Assembly: GCA_023409975.1 (NCBI GenBank)
Contig: JAEYQO010000121.1
Location: 1 to 64,000, forward strand
Source: Bacteroidota bacterium
Lineage (GTDB): Bacteria > Bacteroidota > Bacteroidia > Chitinophagales > Chitinophagaceae
Direction: 5' to 3'
Length of the DNA stretch: 64,000 bases
In this document: positions 25,697-34,937 of the stretch, in pieces
Layout of the letters: every line of letters starts with the position of its first letter
How positions within the stretch are numbered: the first letter of the stretch is position 1
Notes under the pieces: generated by a model
The model's input: only the letters and a program-made list of their open reading frames with translations
Databases searched by the model: none
What the model was told of the DNA's origin: nothing
Made by a program: the position numbers and the translations under genes

Positions 25697-27889
25697 TTAC
25701 TGGTTAGTGTCCTTTTTTTCAAGCTTGATATCGGTGCCCACACGCTGCAGATAGGCTATCAGTGCTACTATCTCCTTGTTCGGGGTGGTTTTGATGCCAT
25801 CATTCGCCAGGTTCTTCGTGATCTTCTGCGCCTGTTGCATCAGGTCAGCATTGGCTTTTTTGTCAAATCCTTCCTCGTATGGCACTCCAAGGGTCTGCAT
25901 GGCCCTGATCTTTGCTCCGGTAAGGCTGGTGTCAAGGTCGTCTTCGATCAGCCAGGGATAATCAGGCATGATAGATCCGGGTGACATGCTCGTTGGCTCG
26001 TACATGTGATTAAAGTGCCAGCTATCCGGATACTTGCCACCTATTCTGGCCAGGTCTGGCCCCGTGCGTTTACTTCCCCACTGGAACGGGTGATCGTAAA
26101 TGAACTCACCGGCTTTGGAATATTCTCCGTATCGCGCCACTTCATCGCGGAAGGGACGTACCATCTGGCTGTGACAGGTATAACAACCTTCTCTTACATA
26201 GATGTCACGGCCGTGAAGCTCCAGCGGAGTGTAAGGTTTTACGCTGGTGATGGTCGGCACATTGGACTTTACCATAAACGTCGGAATGATCTCAATCGCA
26301 CCACCTATCATTACCACGATGAGGCTACCCACCAACATCTGAACCGGACGACGCTCAATCCAACGGTGCCAGTGTGATTTACCATGGGGAACATATACTT
26401 TCGGCATTGGCGGGGCTTCTGCCGCTTCATTATCAACCGCCTTACCCAGCTTCACTGTTTTTACAAGGTTGTAAACCATCATCAGTGCTCCGATCAGGTA
26501 CAGGGTGCCACCCACACCACGCATCATATAGTAGGGGCGCATCTGCGTAACGGTTTCCATGAACTGATACTTAAGAATGCCTTCTTCTGTGAACTCTTTC
26601 CAGGCCAGGCTCTGCATGAATCCTCCCCAGTACATCGGCACTGCATAGAACACAATTCCCAGTGTACCGATCCAGAAATGCCAGTTGGCAAGTTTCTGCG
26701 AATAGAGGTTGGTTTTGAAAATCCGGGGTATCAGCCAGTAGAGTACACCAAAGGTCAGAAACCCGTTCCATCCCAGGGCACCAACGTGAACGTGAGCAAT
26801 GGTCCAGTCCGTAAAGTGACTGATCGCATTCACATTCTTCAGCGATAGCATTGGACCCTCAAATGTGGCCATACCATAGGCGGTAATCGCTACAACGAGG
26901 AATTTCAATACCACATCCTCGCGAACTTTGTCCCAGGCGCCACGTAGCGTTAGAAGGCCATTGAGCATACCGCCCCAGGATGGCGCAAGGAGCATCACTG
27001 AGAATACTGTTCCCAGCGATTGAGCCCAGTCTGGCAATGCTGTATACAGGAGGTGGTGCGGTCCTGCCCATATATAGATAAATATCAGCGCCCAGAAGTG
27101 AATGATTGAAAGTCTGTAGGAATAAACCGGCCTGTTGGCTGCCTTGGGAAGGAAATAGTACATCAATCCCAGATACGGAGTGGTAAGGAAGAAGGCTACG
27201 GCATTGTGACCATACCACCACTGTACCAGCGCATCCTGAACACCTGCATACCAGGAATAGGATTTCAGCGCAGAAAAAGGGATCTCAATGGAATTCACCA
27301 CGTGAAGGAGTGCAACTGTTACGAAAGTGGCTATGTAAAACCAGATGGCCACATACATATGACGCTCCCTGCGCTTAAGGATCGTCCCAAACATATTCCA
27401 GCCAAAAACCACCCAGATAAGTGTAATAAGAATATCCAGCGGCCACTCCAGCTCTGCGTATTCCTTGCCGGTAGTATATCCTAGCAGAAGGGTCACTGCA
27501 GCAAGGACGATGATCAGTTGCCAGCCCCAGAAGTGTAGCTTACTGAGCATATCACTGAACATACGTGCTTTACAGAGTCGCTGTAGCGAATAGTAAACAC
27601 CCATAAATATGCCGTTCCCTACAAATGCGAAGATGACCGCATTGGTATGGACCGGACGAACCCTGCCGAAACTGGTTTCGGGTTGACTGAAGTTTAGCCA
27701 GGGAAATACAAGCTGAAACGCAGCAAGCAAACCTGCAAGCATCCCGACTATACCCCAGAACATGGTGGCATAGGCAAACCATTTCACGATCTTGTTGTCG
27801 TAATAGAATTTGTCGAGCTGACCTGAGCCTGATTGAATCCGGATCTCTTCATGTAGGATCTGCTGATTCGTGTTGGATGTGGTACTCAT
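25697..27889 (-). CDS. ccoNO: cbb3-type cytochrome c oxidase, fused subunits I and II (CcoN-CcoO)
   Basis: 730 residues from the ATG at 27889; the longer frame from 27943 overlaps ccoS. Residues up to about 480 are CcoN: heme b and CuB histidines in RVRPVHTNAVIFAF, WWYGHNAVAFFL, AGPHHLLYTALP and HVHVGALGWNG. The rest is CcoO, one membrane anchor plus a monoheme cytochrome c (YTCHSQMVRPF). Fusion of the two is usual in Bacteroidota. This is the high-affinity proton-pumping oxidase for low oxygen. Confidence 0.96.
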   Translation of the reverse strand: MSTTSNTNQQILHEEIRIQSGSGQLDKFYYDNKIVKWFAYATMFWGIVGMLAGLLAAFQLVFPWLNFSQPETSFGRVRPVHTNAVIFAFVGNGIFMGVYYSLQRLCKARMFSDMLSKLHFWGWQLIIVLAAVTLLLGYTTGKEYAELEWPLDILITLIWVVFGWNMFGTILKRRERHMYVAIWFYIATFVTVALLHVVNSIEIPFSALKSYSWYAGVQDALVQWWYGHNAVAFFLTTPYLGLMYYFLPKAANRPVYSYRLSIIHFWALIFIYIWAGPHHLLYTALPDWAQSLGTVFSVMLLAPSWGGMLNGLLTLRGAWDKVREDVVLKFLVVAITAYGMATFEGPMLSLKNVNAISHFTDWTIAHVHVGALGWNGFLTFGVLYWLIPRIFKTNLYSQKLANWHFWIGTLGIVFYAVPMYWGGFMQSLAWKEFTEEGILKYQFMETVTQMRPYYMMRGVGGTLYLIGALMMVYNLVKTVKLGKAVDNEAAEAPPMPKVYVPHGKSHWHRWIERRPVQMLVGSLIVVMIGGAIEIIPTFMVKSNVPTITSVKPYTPLELHGRDIYVREGCYTCHSQMVRPFRDEVARYGEYSKAGEFIYDHPFQWGSKRTGPDLARIGGKYPDSWHFNHMYEPTSMSPGSIMPDYPWLIEDDLDTSLTGAKIRAMQTLGVPYEEGFDKKANADLMQQAQKITKNLANDGIKTTPNKEIVALIAYLQRVGTDIKLEKKDTNQ

Positions 27890-27905
27890 CTTTTTTGGTC
27901 TTATG

Positions 27906-28070
27906 TTATTGTCTGTTATTGCCGGTGTTTGTTTCTGTATCATGCAGCATTCTCATGGCAGACCCCTGCTGGTCTTCAAATTGGTTGGACCGTACACTCC
28001 AGATGAACGCTCCGAGAAAAAGGGCTGCAACCACGATACTGGCGAAGATTAAGATGTACAAGGCACTCAT
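27906..28070 (-). CDS. ccoS: cbb3-type oxidase assembly protein CcoS
   Basis: 54 residues: start MSALYILIFASIVVAALFL, then FIWSVRSNQFEDQQG, the conserved W..R..QF/YDD-like motif of CcoS. One membrane span. CcoS is needed for heme and copper insertion into CcoN. It is the first gene of the cluster, 16 bp before ccoNO, behind a TAGCTTTG promoter. The copper ATPase ccoI that normally precedes it is not in the window. Confidence 0.9.
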   Translation of the reverse strand: MSALYILIFASIVVAALFLGAFIWSVRSNQFEDQQGSAMRMLHDTETNTGNNRQ

Positions 28071-28092
28071 GATGGATGTGAAAATGATAAGG

Positions 28093-28100
28093 CAAAGCTA
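28093..28100 (-). promoter_or_regulatory. Promoter (-7) of the cbb3 cluster
   Basis: TAGCTTTG on the minus strand, 22 bp before the ccoS ATG. No TTG is present about 19 bp further upstream, as expected of an activator-dependent promoter. Confidence 0.65.
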
Positions 28101-28139
28101 CCCCGAGGTAGAAGCGCGCCGGATGATGGTGCTCAAACC

Positions 28140-28163
28140 AAATCATGATCTTTGTCATGATTT
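28140..28163. promoter_or_regulatory. Operator candidate for a Crp/Fnr-type activator of the cbb3 genes
   Basis: AAATCATGA and TCATGATTT form a perfect 9-bp inverted repeat with a 6-bp spacer. Its centre (28151.5) lies about 63 bp upstream of the start predicted from the -7 element, a class I activator position. A second palindrome, CTTTAGTAAAG, sits around 28180-28195. Which regulator binds is not known from the sequence. Confidence 0.55.
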
Positions 28164-28330
28164 ATGTCACGTTCGTGCAATCTTTAGTAAAGAATTGTTG
28201 AAACGCGCCAGGTGGCGATGTCAAAAGCGTGTCCGGTCTATGGTTGATGGGTCAGTCAAGGAGCTCATCATTAAGCATAGATCCCGCCCCCTCCATAGGA
28301 GGCCGTCGGTTGAATAGATAAAAAGGAATG

Positions 28331-29560
28331 TTACGAACGCAGGGTCTTGCCAAGGGCAGTAGCAGGCACGGGTGTGTCCATCGGCACCCCTGAATTGTTG
28401 TGCTGGGTCTCTACGCCTGTTATCTCTGGCTTCCTGTCCTCCTGGCTTTTGGTTGATGCCAGTGTCTTCAGCCGCAACCGCTCAGTCGCAGCTAAATGCC
28501 TTTTGCGCATATAATATAGGATAGAAAACAGCCCGATGGTCACAAGCAATACAGCACCAATCGCCATGGTGGGATTGTAATCCTGAACCAACAGTGCCAC
28601 ACAAATGATCAGCAGATTAGCCGTAACCAGTATCCCTGTTGTATGAGAATGACTAAAACCCAGATCCAGCAGGTAATGATGTAGATGGGTCTTATCCGCA
28701 TGAAAAGGATGCTTGCCCTGAAAAAGTCTCAACAGGATTACCCGGAAGGAATCAAAAACAGGTATGAATAATACAGACAAAGCGATCACCAATGCACCCT
28801 GACGGGAGTGGATATACTCAGCAAGCACATTGTCTTCTCTGAAATTATTAATAAGGGTAATTGAAAGTATTGCAATAGTAAACCCTATCATCAGGGAACC
28901 GCTATCTCCCATGAAGATCCGTGCAGGTGCCAGATTGTATTTCAGAAAGCCAATAATGGCTCCCATAAGGGCAAATGCAATGCATGCAGCGCTGAAATTA
29001 CCCTGAATAGCCAGGCAGGTACCAATTATCAACAGACATAGGCTGCTCAGACTTCCGGCAAGACCATCCACTCCGTCTATCAGGTTGAACGCATTGGTGA
29101 CGAATATGCACCCAACAATCGTGAATCCGATAGAGATCCAGTCCGGTAACTCATATATTCCAAAAATGCCATGAAGGGATGCGATCCGGATATCCGCAAT
29201 CCCAACCACGATTATCGCAGCCAGTATCTGCGATACGAATTTCTTGTTCGGGGTTAGGGTAATGATATCATCCTTCACACCAGCAATAAATAACACTAGT
29301 GTTCCGGCAACGAGATAGTTAAACTTGGGAAAAGTAGTCAGATCTATAAATATGGAAGCAACAATAAGATAGGCAAAGAATATGCAGACACCCCCCAGAT
29401 TCGGTGTTACGTCTTTATGGATCTTCCGGTGATTGTCAGGCAGGTCATACAGTTTCTTCAGCTTCGCAAGCATGATCAACCGGGGAATCGATAACGCACT
29501 GATAAATGCCGCGGCGACTGCTATTATAAAGTACTGAATATAAAGAGGAAGTATCACCAT
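28331..29560 (-). CDS. WecA/TagO-type undecaprenyl-phosphate sugar-1-phosphate transferase
   Basis: 409 residues, about ten membrane segments. Motifs of the polyprenyl-phosphate HexNAc-1-P transferases are present: GVKDD (near 93), NAFNLIDGVDGLAG (near 155), FMGDSGSL (near 215) and the His loop HADKTHLHHY (near 289). It starts a lipid-linked envelope polysaccharide, probably by adding GlcNAc-1-P. The C-terminal 60 residues are polar and variable. The 239-bp gap upstream (29561-29799) shows no feature I can name. Confidence 0.88.
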   Translation of the reverse strand: MVILPLYIQYFIIAVAAAFISALSIPRLIMLAKLKKLYDLPDNHRKIHKDVTPNLGGVCIFFAYLIVASIFIDLTTFPKFNYLVAGTLVLFIAGVKDDIITLTPNKKFVSQILAAIIVVGIADIRIASLHGIFGIYELPDWISIGFTIVGCIFVTNAFNLIDGVDGLAGSLSSLCLLIIGTCLAIQGNFSAACIAFALMGAIIGFLKYNLAPARIFMGDSGSLMIGFTIAILSITLINNFREDNVLAEYIHSRQGALVIALSVLFIPVFDSFRVILLRLFQGKHPFHADKTHLHHYLLDLGFSHSHTTGILVTANLLIICVALLVQDYNPTMAIGAVLLVTIGLFSILYYMRKRHLAATERLRLKTLASTKSQEDRKPEITGVETQHNNSGVPMDTPVPATALGKTLRS

Positions 29561-29799
29561 ACCTGCAAAACTGCTAGTTTTTAGTTCTATTTAGGGTTTG
29601 TTTTTATAGGTGAATTTCATAATGTCCATCCTCTTCGTTCGCCTTTATACTCTATCCAATTTACGCCTTTTCTGATAATATTCGTCCAGGGACCACTTTT
29701 TTTTAAAGCACTAATCCGAACCCGACACAAAAATAACCAAGGTTTTCTCTTTTTGTCTGCTGAAATCCACTCTGTCTTGTTATTGATTGGTTATTGGAT

Positions 29800-30750
29800 T
29801 TAATCCTTATTTAAAGCGCCCTGATTCAGATGAGCCACCAGGTAGTCCGAAATAAATTGGTAGAGATTAAATCCAGCCTCCGACCTTAGCGCTCTCTCAA
29901 GTTCTTTCCTTAACCCCGTCCTGCTGAATGTCTGCATGCGCTGCATCTGGATGAGCTGCCAGCTTTTCTCCGTCAGTAAATACAGTCTTTTCTCCTTCAG
30001 TGTTGCAAACTCCTTTAGGAAAATCTCAATCTGCCCCGCCAGTTCCTCTACTCCCTGCTTTGTTGTTGCTACTGTTTTAAGGACAGGTATCTCCCTGCCA
30101 TTACCCGCTTTTTGATGCATCAGCGCTTTCAAATGGCGAAACAGCGTTTCTGCAGCCTCCCGGTCGGCCTTATTCAAAACAAATACATCCGCAATCTCCA
30201 TAATCCCTGCTTTCAGGGTCTGTACCTCGTCTCCGGCTTCGGGAACTAAAGCTACTACTGTACAGTCAGCAAGTCCCGCAATCTCCACCTCGCTCTGACC
30301 AACGCCCACTGTCTCAACGATGATGTAATCAAATGGTGCCTGTTTCAATACATCGGTAATCTCTATGATCTTGGCATTCAATCCCCCAAGTGTCCCGCGA
30401 CTGGCTAAAGAGCGGATATATACGCCAGGGTTATTATAGAATTCAGACATTCTGATCCTGTCACCAAGTATCGCTCCATAATTGAAAGGAGAAGATGGAT
30501 CAACAGCCAGTACGGCTACCGTTTTCCCCTGCTTTGTCCAATGTCCTAAAAGGGCATTCACGAGGCTGCTCTTACCAGCTCCCGGAGGTCCTGTAATTCC
30601 TATTACATTGGCCATTCCGTTCCCTTCCAGTCCCTTCAGCAGTTCTGAATGGCCAGGGAGTTCGTTTTCTACTATTGTAATGCCTCGGGCTATCGATCGG
30701 TAATCTCCCGATTTTATGGCTGAAAGCAATTGTCTTATCTTGTCCTGCAC
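29800..30750 (-). CDS. meaB: Methylmalonyl-CoA mutase-associated GTPase MeaB
   Basis: 316 residues of the ArgK/MeaB G3E GTPase family, which protects and reloads B12-dependent methylmalonyl-CoA mutase. Walker A GPPGAGKSS near 53, VETVGVGQSE near 146 and NKAD near 199 are intact. The start is GTG (30750); the codon run QDKIRQLLSAIKSGD from there matches the family N-terminus. The mutase genes are not in the window. Divergent from the O-antigen ligase gene with about 30 bp between. Confidence 0.92.
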   Translation of the reverse strand: MQDKIRQLLSAIKSGDYRSIARGITIVENELPGHSELLKGLEGNGMANVIGITGPPGAGKSSLVNALLGHWTKQGKTVAVLAVDPSSPFNYGAILGDRIRMSEFYNNPGVYIRSLASRGTLGGLNAKIIEITDVLKQAPFDYIIVETVGVGQSEVEIAGLADCTVVALVPEAGDEVQTLKAGIMEIADVFVLNKADREAAETLFRHLKALMHQKAGNGREIPVLKTVATTKQGVEELAGQIEIFLKEFATLKEKRLYLLTEKSWQLIQMQRMQTFSRTGLRKELERALRSEAGFNLYQFISDYLVAHLNQGALNKD

Positions 30751-30780
30751 TAATTGCTGCGTTATTATCGTTATTCTTCA

Positions 30781-32034
30781 ATGTCGATGAACAAAAATAG
30801 TTTTCTTCAGTCGAATGTCTTTCGCAGCAACATAGCTCTGTTTGCCATAATCGCAATGATCGTTGGGTTTTTTGTGTCCAGAGCGGTCCTCTCAATGTCG
30901 ATTATCCTCTTCGGACTAAATGCGTTGATAGACGTCCACCCACGCAAATGGTTCAGGGAAAAATGGTGGCTGCTCTCAATGGCCTGGGTAGGTCTTTATG
31001 CGCTTTCCTGGTTCTGGAGCGATAATCCGGAGTATTGGAATACGCGTCTCCAGGTGAAGCTGCCTATTATATTATTACCACTGGCTTTCGCCTTCACCCC
31101 GGCATTTTCCTATAGACAGCTTAAGATTTTTACGCTGGTTCTCATCATGTTGCTGCTGTTTGCAGCCGGTTATAGTCTGTACCATTTCCTTCTTGCCCCC
31201 GACGTTTTCATCGAAGCCTATAATGTGTCTCATGTCATCCCTTCCATTCCAAAAAATGACCATATCCGATCCAGTCTCGCTATAGCGTGTGGGGTAGTGT
31301 GGCTGGCCTATTTCGCCGGACGGTCAAGGGAAGGCTGGCTAAAATGGCTGTCAATAGCGACAATCATCATCCTCACTTTCCACCTCCATCTGCTCGCCGC
31401 ACGCACAGGCCTGATGGCGCTGTATATCTTTTTCCTCGGATGGCTGCTTTACAAGGTGAGCCGGTTGCGCTCCAGACTTGTAGGAGCCCTGCTCCTGATT
31501 GCCTTCCTGGGCTCAGCAGTTGCTGCCACACAACTGGTGCCAACTCTCAGAGAAAGGATAGATTATGTTCGCTACACCATCCGGGTCTATAACAATGAAG
31601 GTCTCAAGGGGAACTATAGCGATCTGGGAAGGATCATGTCATACGATCTCGCCTTCAGGCTGATCAAATCTCATCCGGTGACAGGTGTAGGCGCCGGTCA
31701 CATTCTCGACAGCATGAAGGGCGCGTACAGCAATTGGTACCCCCATGTGGCAGAAGAGCAGAGACTGATTCCACACAACCAGTTCCTGACGGTTGGGGTG
31801 GCCACAGGTATCCCCGGCCTGATTCTGTTCACCTTATGGGTTATCTATCCGATTCGCCATCTTAAAAGAAATCGCACGGGTTTCTTTTTTCTCATGATCT
31901 GGTGCATGATGCTGGTGCCCCTTTCCGTTGAGCCCGTTCTGGAAGTACAGTTCGGTGTGTTTGTATATTTGTTCTTCCTGCTTTGGATGCGCCATGCCAT
32001 GCTAAAGCCATCTGAAGCACAGTGTACGAGTTAG
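30781..32034 (+). CDS. O-antigen ligase-like membrane protein (Wzy/WaaL superfamily)
   Basis: About 417 residues, ten or more membrane segments, with the large periplasmic loop of the Wzy_C family (HPVTGVGAGHILDSM near residue 290, then HNQFLTVGVATGIPG near 325). Such proteins polymerise or ligate lipid-linked glycans. The frame begins at 30754; I take the ATG at 30781. The LON-domain gene follows after 13 bp. Confidence 0.8.
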   Translation: MSMNKNSFLQSNVFRSNIALFAIIAMIVGFFVSRAVLSMSIILFGLNALIDVHPRKWFREKWWLLSMAWVGLYALSWFWSDNPEYWNTRLQVKLPIILLPLAFAFTPAFSYRQLKIFTLVLIMLLLFAAGYSLYHFLLAPDVFIEAYNVSHVIPSIPKNDHIRSSLAIACGVVWLAYFAGRSREGWLKWLSIATIIILTFHLHLLAARTGLMALYIFFLGWLLYKVSRLRSRLVGALLLIAFLGSAVAATQLVPTLRERIDYVRYTIRVYNNEGLKGNYSDLGRIMSYDLAFRLIKSHPVTGVGAGHILDSMKGAYSNWYPHVAEEQRLIPHNQFLTVGVATGIPGLILFTLWVIYPIRHLKRNRTGFFFLMIWCMMLVPLSVEPVLEVQFGVFVYLFFLLWMRHAMLKPSEAQCTS

Positions 32035-32047
32035 AAGCTGCAATTTT

Positions 32048-32692
32048 ATGATCAATTTTGTTCCCATTTTCCCACTGAATATCGTCGTCTATCCCGGCGA
32101 ACCTCTAAACCTGCACATCTTTGAGCCGCGATATAAACAACTGATCCGCGAAGCAATCGACTCAAAAAAACCCTTCGGAATCCCTACGGTACTGGATGCC
32201 CGCGTTGAGGATTTCGGAACCCTGGTCGAAATCACGGAACTGGTAAAGGAATATGACAACGGCGAAATGGATATCAAAACCCGGGGAATCAGTGTTTTCA
32301 GGGTTCTCGAAATCGTGAAGTCCATCCCGGACAAGCTGTATAAAGGCGCTATAGTAGAATACCCCGACAATATCATGGAGCACGGTGATACCAGTATTGC
32401 AAGGATTATTCTGGACGAGGTCCGCAGACTTTATGCACTCCTCAATGTAGAAGAAAAATTCCCGGCCGACAAGAATTCTATGATTTCCTACGAGCTGGCA
32501 CACTTTGTAGGTCTCACACTAGAACAGGAATATGAATTGCTTTGTATCTTTACAGAAGTTCAGCGCCTGGAATATATCCGCCGGCATCTCAATAATCTGC
32601 TGCCTACAATTCAGGAACTTGAGAAACTCAAGGCCCGGATAAAAATGAACGGGCATTTTAAAAATCTCTCTTTAAACGATCTGGATATCTAA
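32048..32692 (+). CDS. LON substrate-binding-domain protein
   Basis: 214 residues. The N-terminal domain of Lon (FPLNIVVYPGEPLNLHIFEPRY split across its first 30 residues) is complete, followed by a helical bundle, but the AAA+ and protease domains are absent. Stand-alone LON proteins are common and of unknown role. Probably co-transcribed with the ligase-like gene upstream. Confidence 0.85.
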   Translation: MINFVPIFPLNIVVYPGEPLNLHIFEPRYKQLIREAIDSKKPFGIPTVLDARVEDFGTLVEITELVKEYDNGEMDIKTRGISVFRVLEIVKSIPDKLYKGAIVEYPDNIMEHGDTSIARIILDEVRRLYALLNVEEKFPADKNSMISYELAHFVGLTLEQEYELLCIFTEVQRLEYIRRHLNNLLPTIQELEKLKARIKMNGHFKNLSLNDLDI

Positions 32693-32705
32693 ATTGTTTT
32701 AATTT

Positions 32706-32837
32706 CCATCCCGGTACTCCCTGTATATTCCCTGTGACCTCCCTGTGACCTCCCTATATACTCCCTATTTTGTTCGGTATCTATTAGATATCTGGCCCGT
32801 ACTGGTTCGCTACACATTGCCTACACCCAGCCTTCAG
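32706..32837. repeat. Twelve-unit array of degenerate 11-bp repeats
   Basis: Between the LON gene and coaX the sequence parses into 11-mers. Five adjacent units have the core CCCT (for example CTCCCTGTGAC at 32739 and CTCCCTATATA at 32750); later pairs share TATCT ends (32772, 32783) and CTACAC ends (32805, 32816). All keep the same 11-bp phase over about 130 bp. Confidence 0.8.
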
Positions 32838-32917
32838 CCTCCTCCCTTATTCTGACCATTGACTCGTTCTCAGGATTTTTTTCTATTTTGTAACACTCAT
32901 TATCAAACCTTCATTTC

Positions 32918-33664
32918 ATGTCAAACACACTCTGTATCGACTGGGGTAACACTCAGGTTAAAGCTGCTTTGTTCAACGAGGAAAACAAAATAGTCTCAGT
33001 TAAGAATTTTAATGGCACGGAGGTGATTCCACAACTACAGGATCTCATGAATACCTGGCAGCCTAAAGCAGGTGTATTTTGCGCAGTAACTAATAACACA
33101 CAGGAAGCCGAACAACTGCTCAACGAAAACCTTTCAAAATTCATTAGGCTCGACACAAATACCTATCTGCCTATCATGAATGCCTACAGCACCCCGGAAA
33201 CACTCGGCACGGATCGCCTCGCAATTGCAGTTGGTGCCCAGGCAGCCTTTCCAAATACTAACGTATTGGCTATCAGTATAGGAACCTGCATTACTTACAA
33301 TTTTATCCAAAAGAATAAAGCCTTCCGTGGTGGCGCCATTTCTCCAGGTCTGCGCATGCGCCTCAGGTCCATGCATGAGTGGACCGACAAACTTCCCGTC
33401 GTAGAACCGGAAGGTGAAGTACTCCTCCTCGGCTACGATACCGCTACCTCCATGAGAAGTGGAGCAATCTACGGCATGGCCTCTGAAATAGATGGAATGA
33501 TCGCCGCATTCGAAGCACAATATCCTGACTTTAACGCTGTGTTAACCGGAGGGGATGCGCCTTTATTTGCAAACAAACTGAAAAGCAAGATATTTGCAGA
33601 CCCTGATCTGCTGCTCAAGGGGCTAAATCTAATTCTAAAGCATAATGTGCCAATACTACACTAG
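32918..33664 (+). CDS. coaX: Type III pantothenate kinase
   Basis: 248 residues; first step of CoA synthesis. ASKHA-fold motifs: DWGNTQVKAALF at residue 6, LGTDRLA near 97, ISIGTCITYNF near 120 and GGAISPGLRMR near 139. The monovalent-cation-dependent type III enzyme is the usual form in Bacteroidota. It overlaps the next gene by 20 bp. Confidence 0.94.
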   Translation: MSNTLCIDWGNTQVKAALFNEENKIVSVKNFNGTEVIPQLQDLMNTWQPKAGVFCAVTNNTQEAEQLLNENLSKFIRLDTNTYLPIMNAYSTPETLGTDRLAIAVGAQAAFPNTNVLAISIGTCITYNFIQKNKAFRGGAISPGLRMRLRSMHEWTDKLPVVEPEGEVLLLGYDTATSMRSGAIYGMASEIDGMIAAFEAQYPDFNAVLTGGDAPLFANKLKSKIFADPDLLLKGLNLILKHNVPILH

Positions 33665-34937
33665 GCTATCATTTTTATTCATTTTTCTGATCACTTTCGG
33701 TTGTTTTACATCCCAGGCACAGAACCTCAACAGACTTAAAGGCGAAAATTCTCCGTACTCAAGATACGGCATCGGAGATTTCAGAAATGGCGTAAATGTA
33801 GCGCTCCGCGGTATGGCAAGTGCCTCGACAGCAGCCTCCAACGAATACTATATTAATACTGATAACCCAGCGTCCTATGCTAAACTGAAGTTTACCACCT
33901 ACGAAGCAGCAGGCGAAGGCTCCAGTAAGACAATAGTCGCCAACGATAATTCTATAAGCACAGGCAGCGCTTCACTGTCCTACCTTTCTATCGGCATTCC
34001 CCTCGGTAAGTACGCCGGCATGGCCATTGGTCTCCGGCCTAACACACGTGTCTACTACCGAATGAATGATACCACTGATCTCCCCGATATCGGCTCCTCC
34101 ATCCGCGCCTATTACGGCGAGGGTGGCACCAACTATGCTTTCATCGGCGCCGGCGGTCAGTACAAAGGGTTTAGCATCGGCTTCAATCTGGGCTACATGT
34201 TCGGCACTATCCGGAATACAAGTGTTGTCCAGCGTCTGGAGGACACAGTCCGGGCTATGAATGCTGATTTTTCCAGGTACACTAAAATCGGTGGTCTGCA
34301 CTGGAAGCTTGGTGCACAGTACGAAACAAAACTGAATGATAAACTCGGTCTCCGTATCGGCGCTACTACTACCTTAGGTCAGACATTAAACGCCTGGCGT
34401 GATGAGTTTGGCCTGATCTGGCGTATTTCTGGTGGCTCAACGGTCGCAGACACTGCCATCGACATCAGAGAGCGGGAAGGTAAAATCCAATTGCCGCTTA
34501 GCTATTCCGCCGGTGTTCAGATTTTCGGTACAGACCAGTGGACAGTAGGCCTGGACTTCTCCGCAGCACAATGGGAACAGTTTCGCAGTTATGACGAAGT
34601 TGATTCCCTCGCGAGCAGTACCTATCGTATAGCACTGGGTGGTGAATACACACCTAACGCCACCAGCATGTATAACTATTTCCAGAGGGTTACTTATCGT
34701 CTGGGTGTTTACTATGGCAAAGATTATGTTCGCCTCAGAGAAACCGATCTCCCGTATTTTGCTGTCACCGCCGGTGCCAGTTTCCCCTACCGCCGATCTC
34801 CGGACAGACTACATGTCGCTCTGGAACTTGGCCGCAGAGGTACAGAAGACAATGGGCTGATTAGAGAAAACTTTTTCCGTTTTGCTTTAGGTATTTCATT
34901 GAACGACCGCTGGTTCGTTAAAAGGAGATATGATTAA
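33645..34937 (+). CDS. Outer-membrane beta-barrel protein between coaX and lptC
   Basis: 430 residues. A signal peptide (cleavage about SQA-QN, residue 25) precedes SPYSRYGIGDF, a common start in FadL/PorV-like barrels of Bacteroidota. The remainder alternates hydrophobic residues and ends with the barrel-type FRFALGISLNDRWFVKRRYD. The ATG lies inside the end of coaX, and the gene overlaps lptC by 8 bp; the three are tightly coupled. Substrate unknown. Confidence 0.82.
   Translation: MCQYYTRLSFLFIFLITFGCFTSQAQNLNRLKGENSPYSRYGIGDFRNGVNVALRGMASASTAASNEYYINTDNPASYAKLKFTTYEAAGEGSSKTIVANDNSISTGSASLSYLSIGIPLGKYAGMAIGLRPNTRVYYRMNDTTDLPDIGSSIRAYYGEGGTNYAFIGAGGQYKGFSIGFNLGYMFGTIRNTSVVQRLEDTVRAMNADFSRYTKIGGLHWKLGAQYETKLNDKLGLRIGATTTLGQTLNAWRDEFGLIWRISGGSTVADTAIDIREREGKIQLPLSYSAGVQIFGTDQWTVGLDFSAAQWEQFRSYDEVDSLASSTYRIALGGEYTPNATSMYNYFQRVTYRLGVYYGKDYVRLRETDLPYFAVTAGASFPYRRSPDRLHVALELGRRGTEDNGLIRENFFRFALGISLNDRWFVKRRYD

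Noticed and set aside
27870..28317. Plus-strand frames over ccoS
   Set aside because: The minus-strand reading gives a clear CcoS with the known motif.
29561..29799. Gap between the WecA-like gene and meaB
   Set aside because: AT-rich with T runs, but I find no hairpin, repeat or conserved promoter element I can support.
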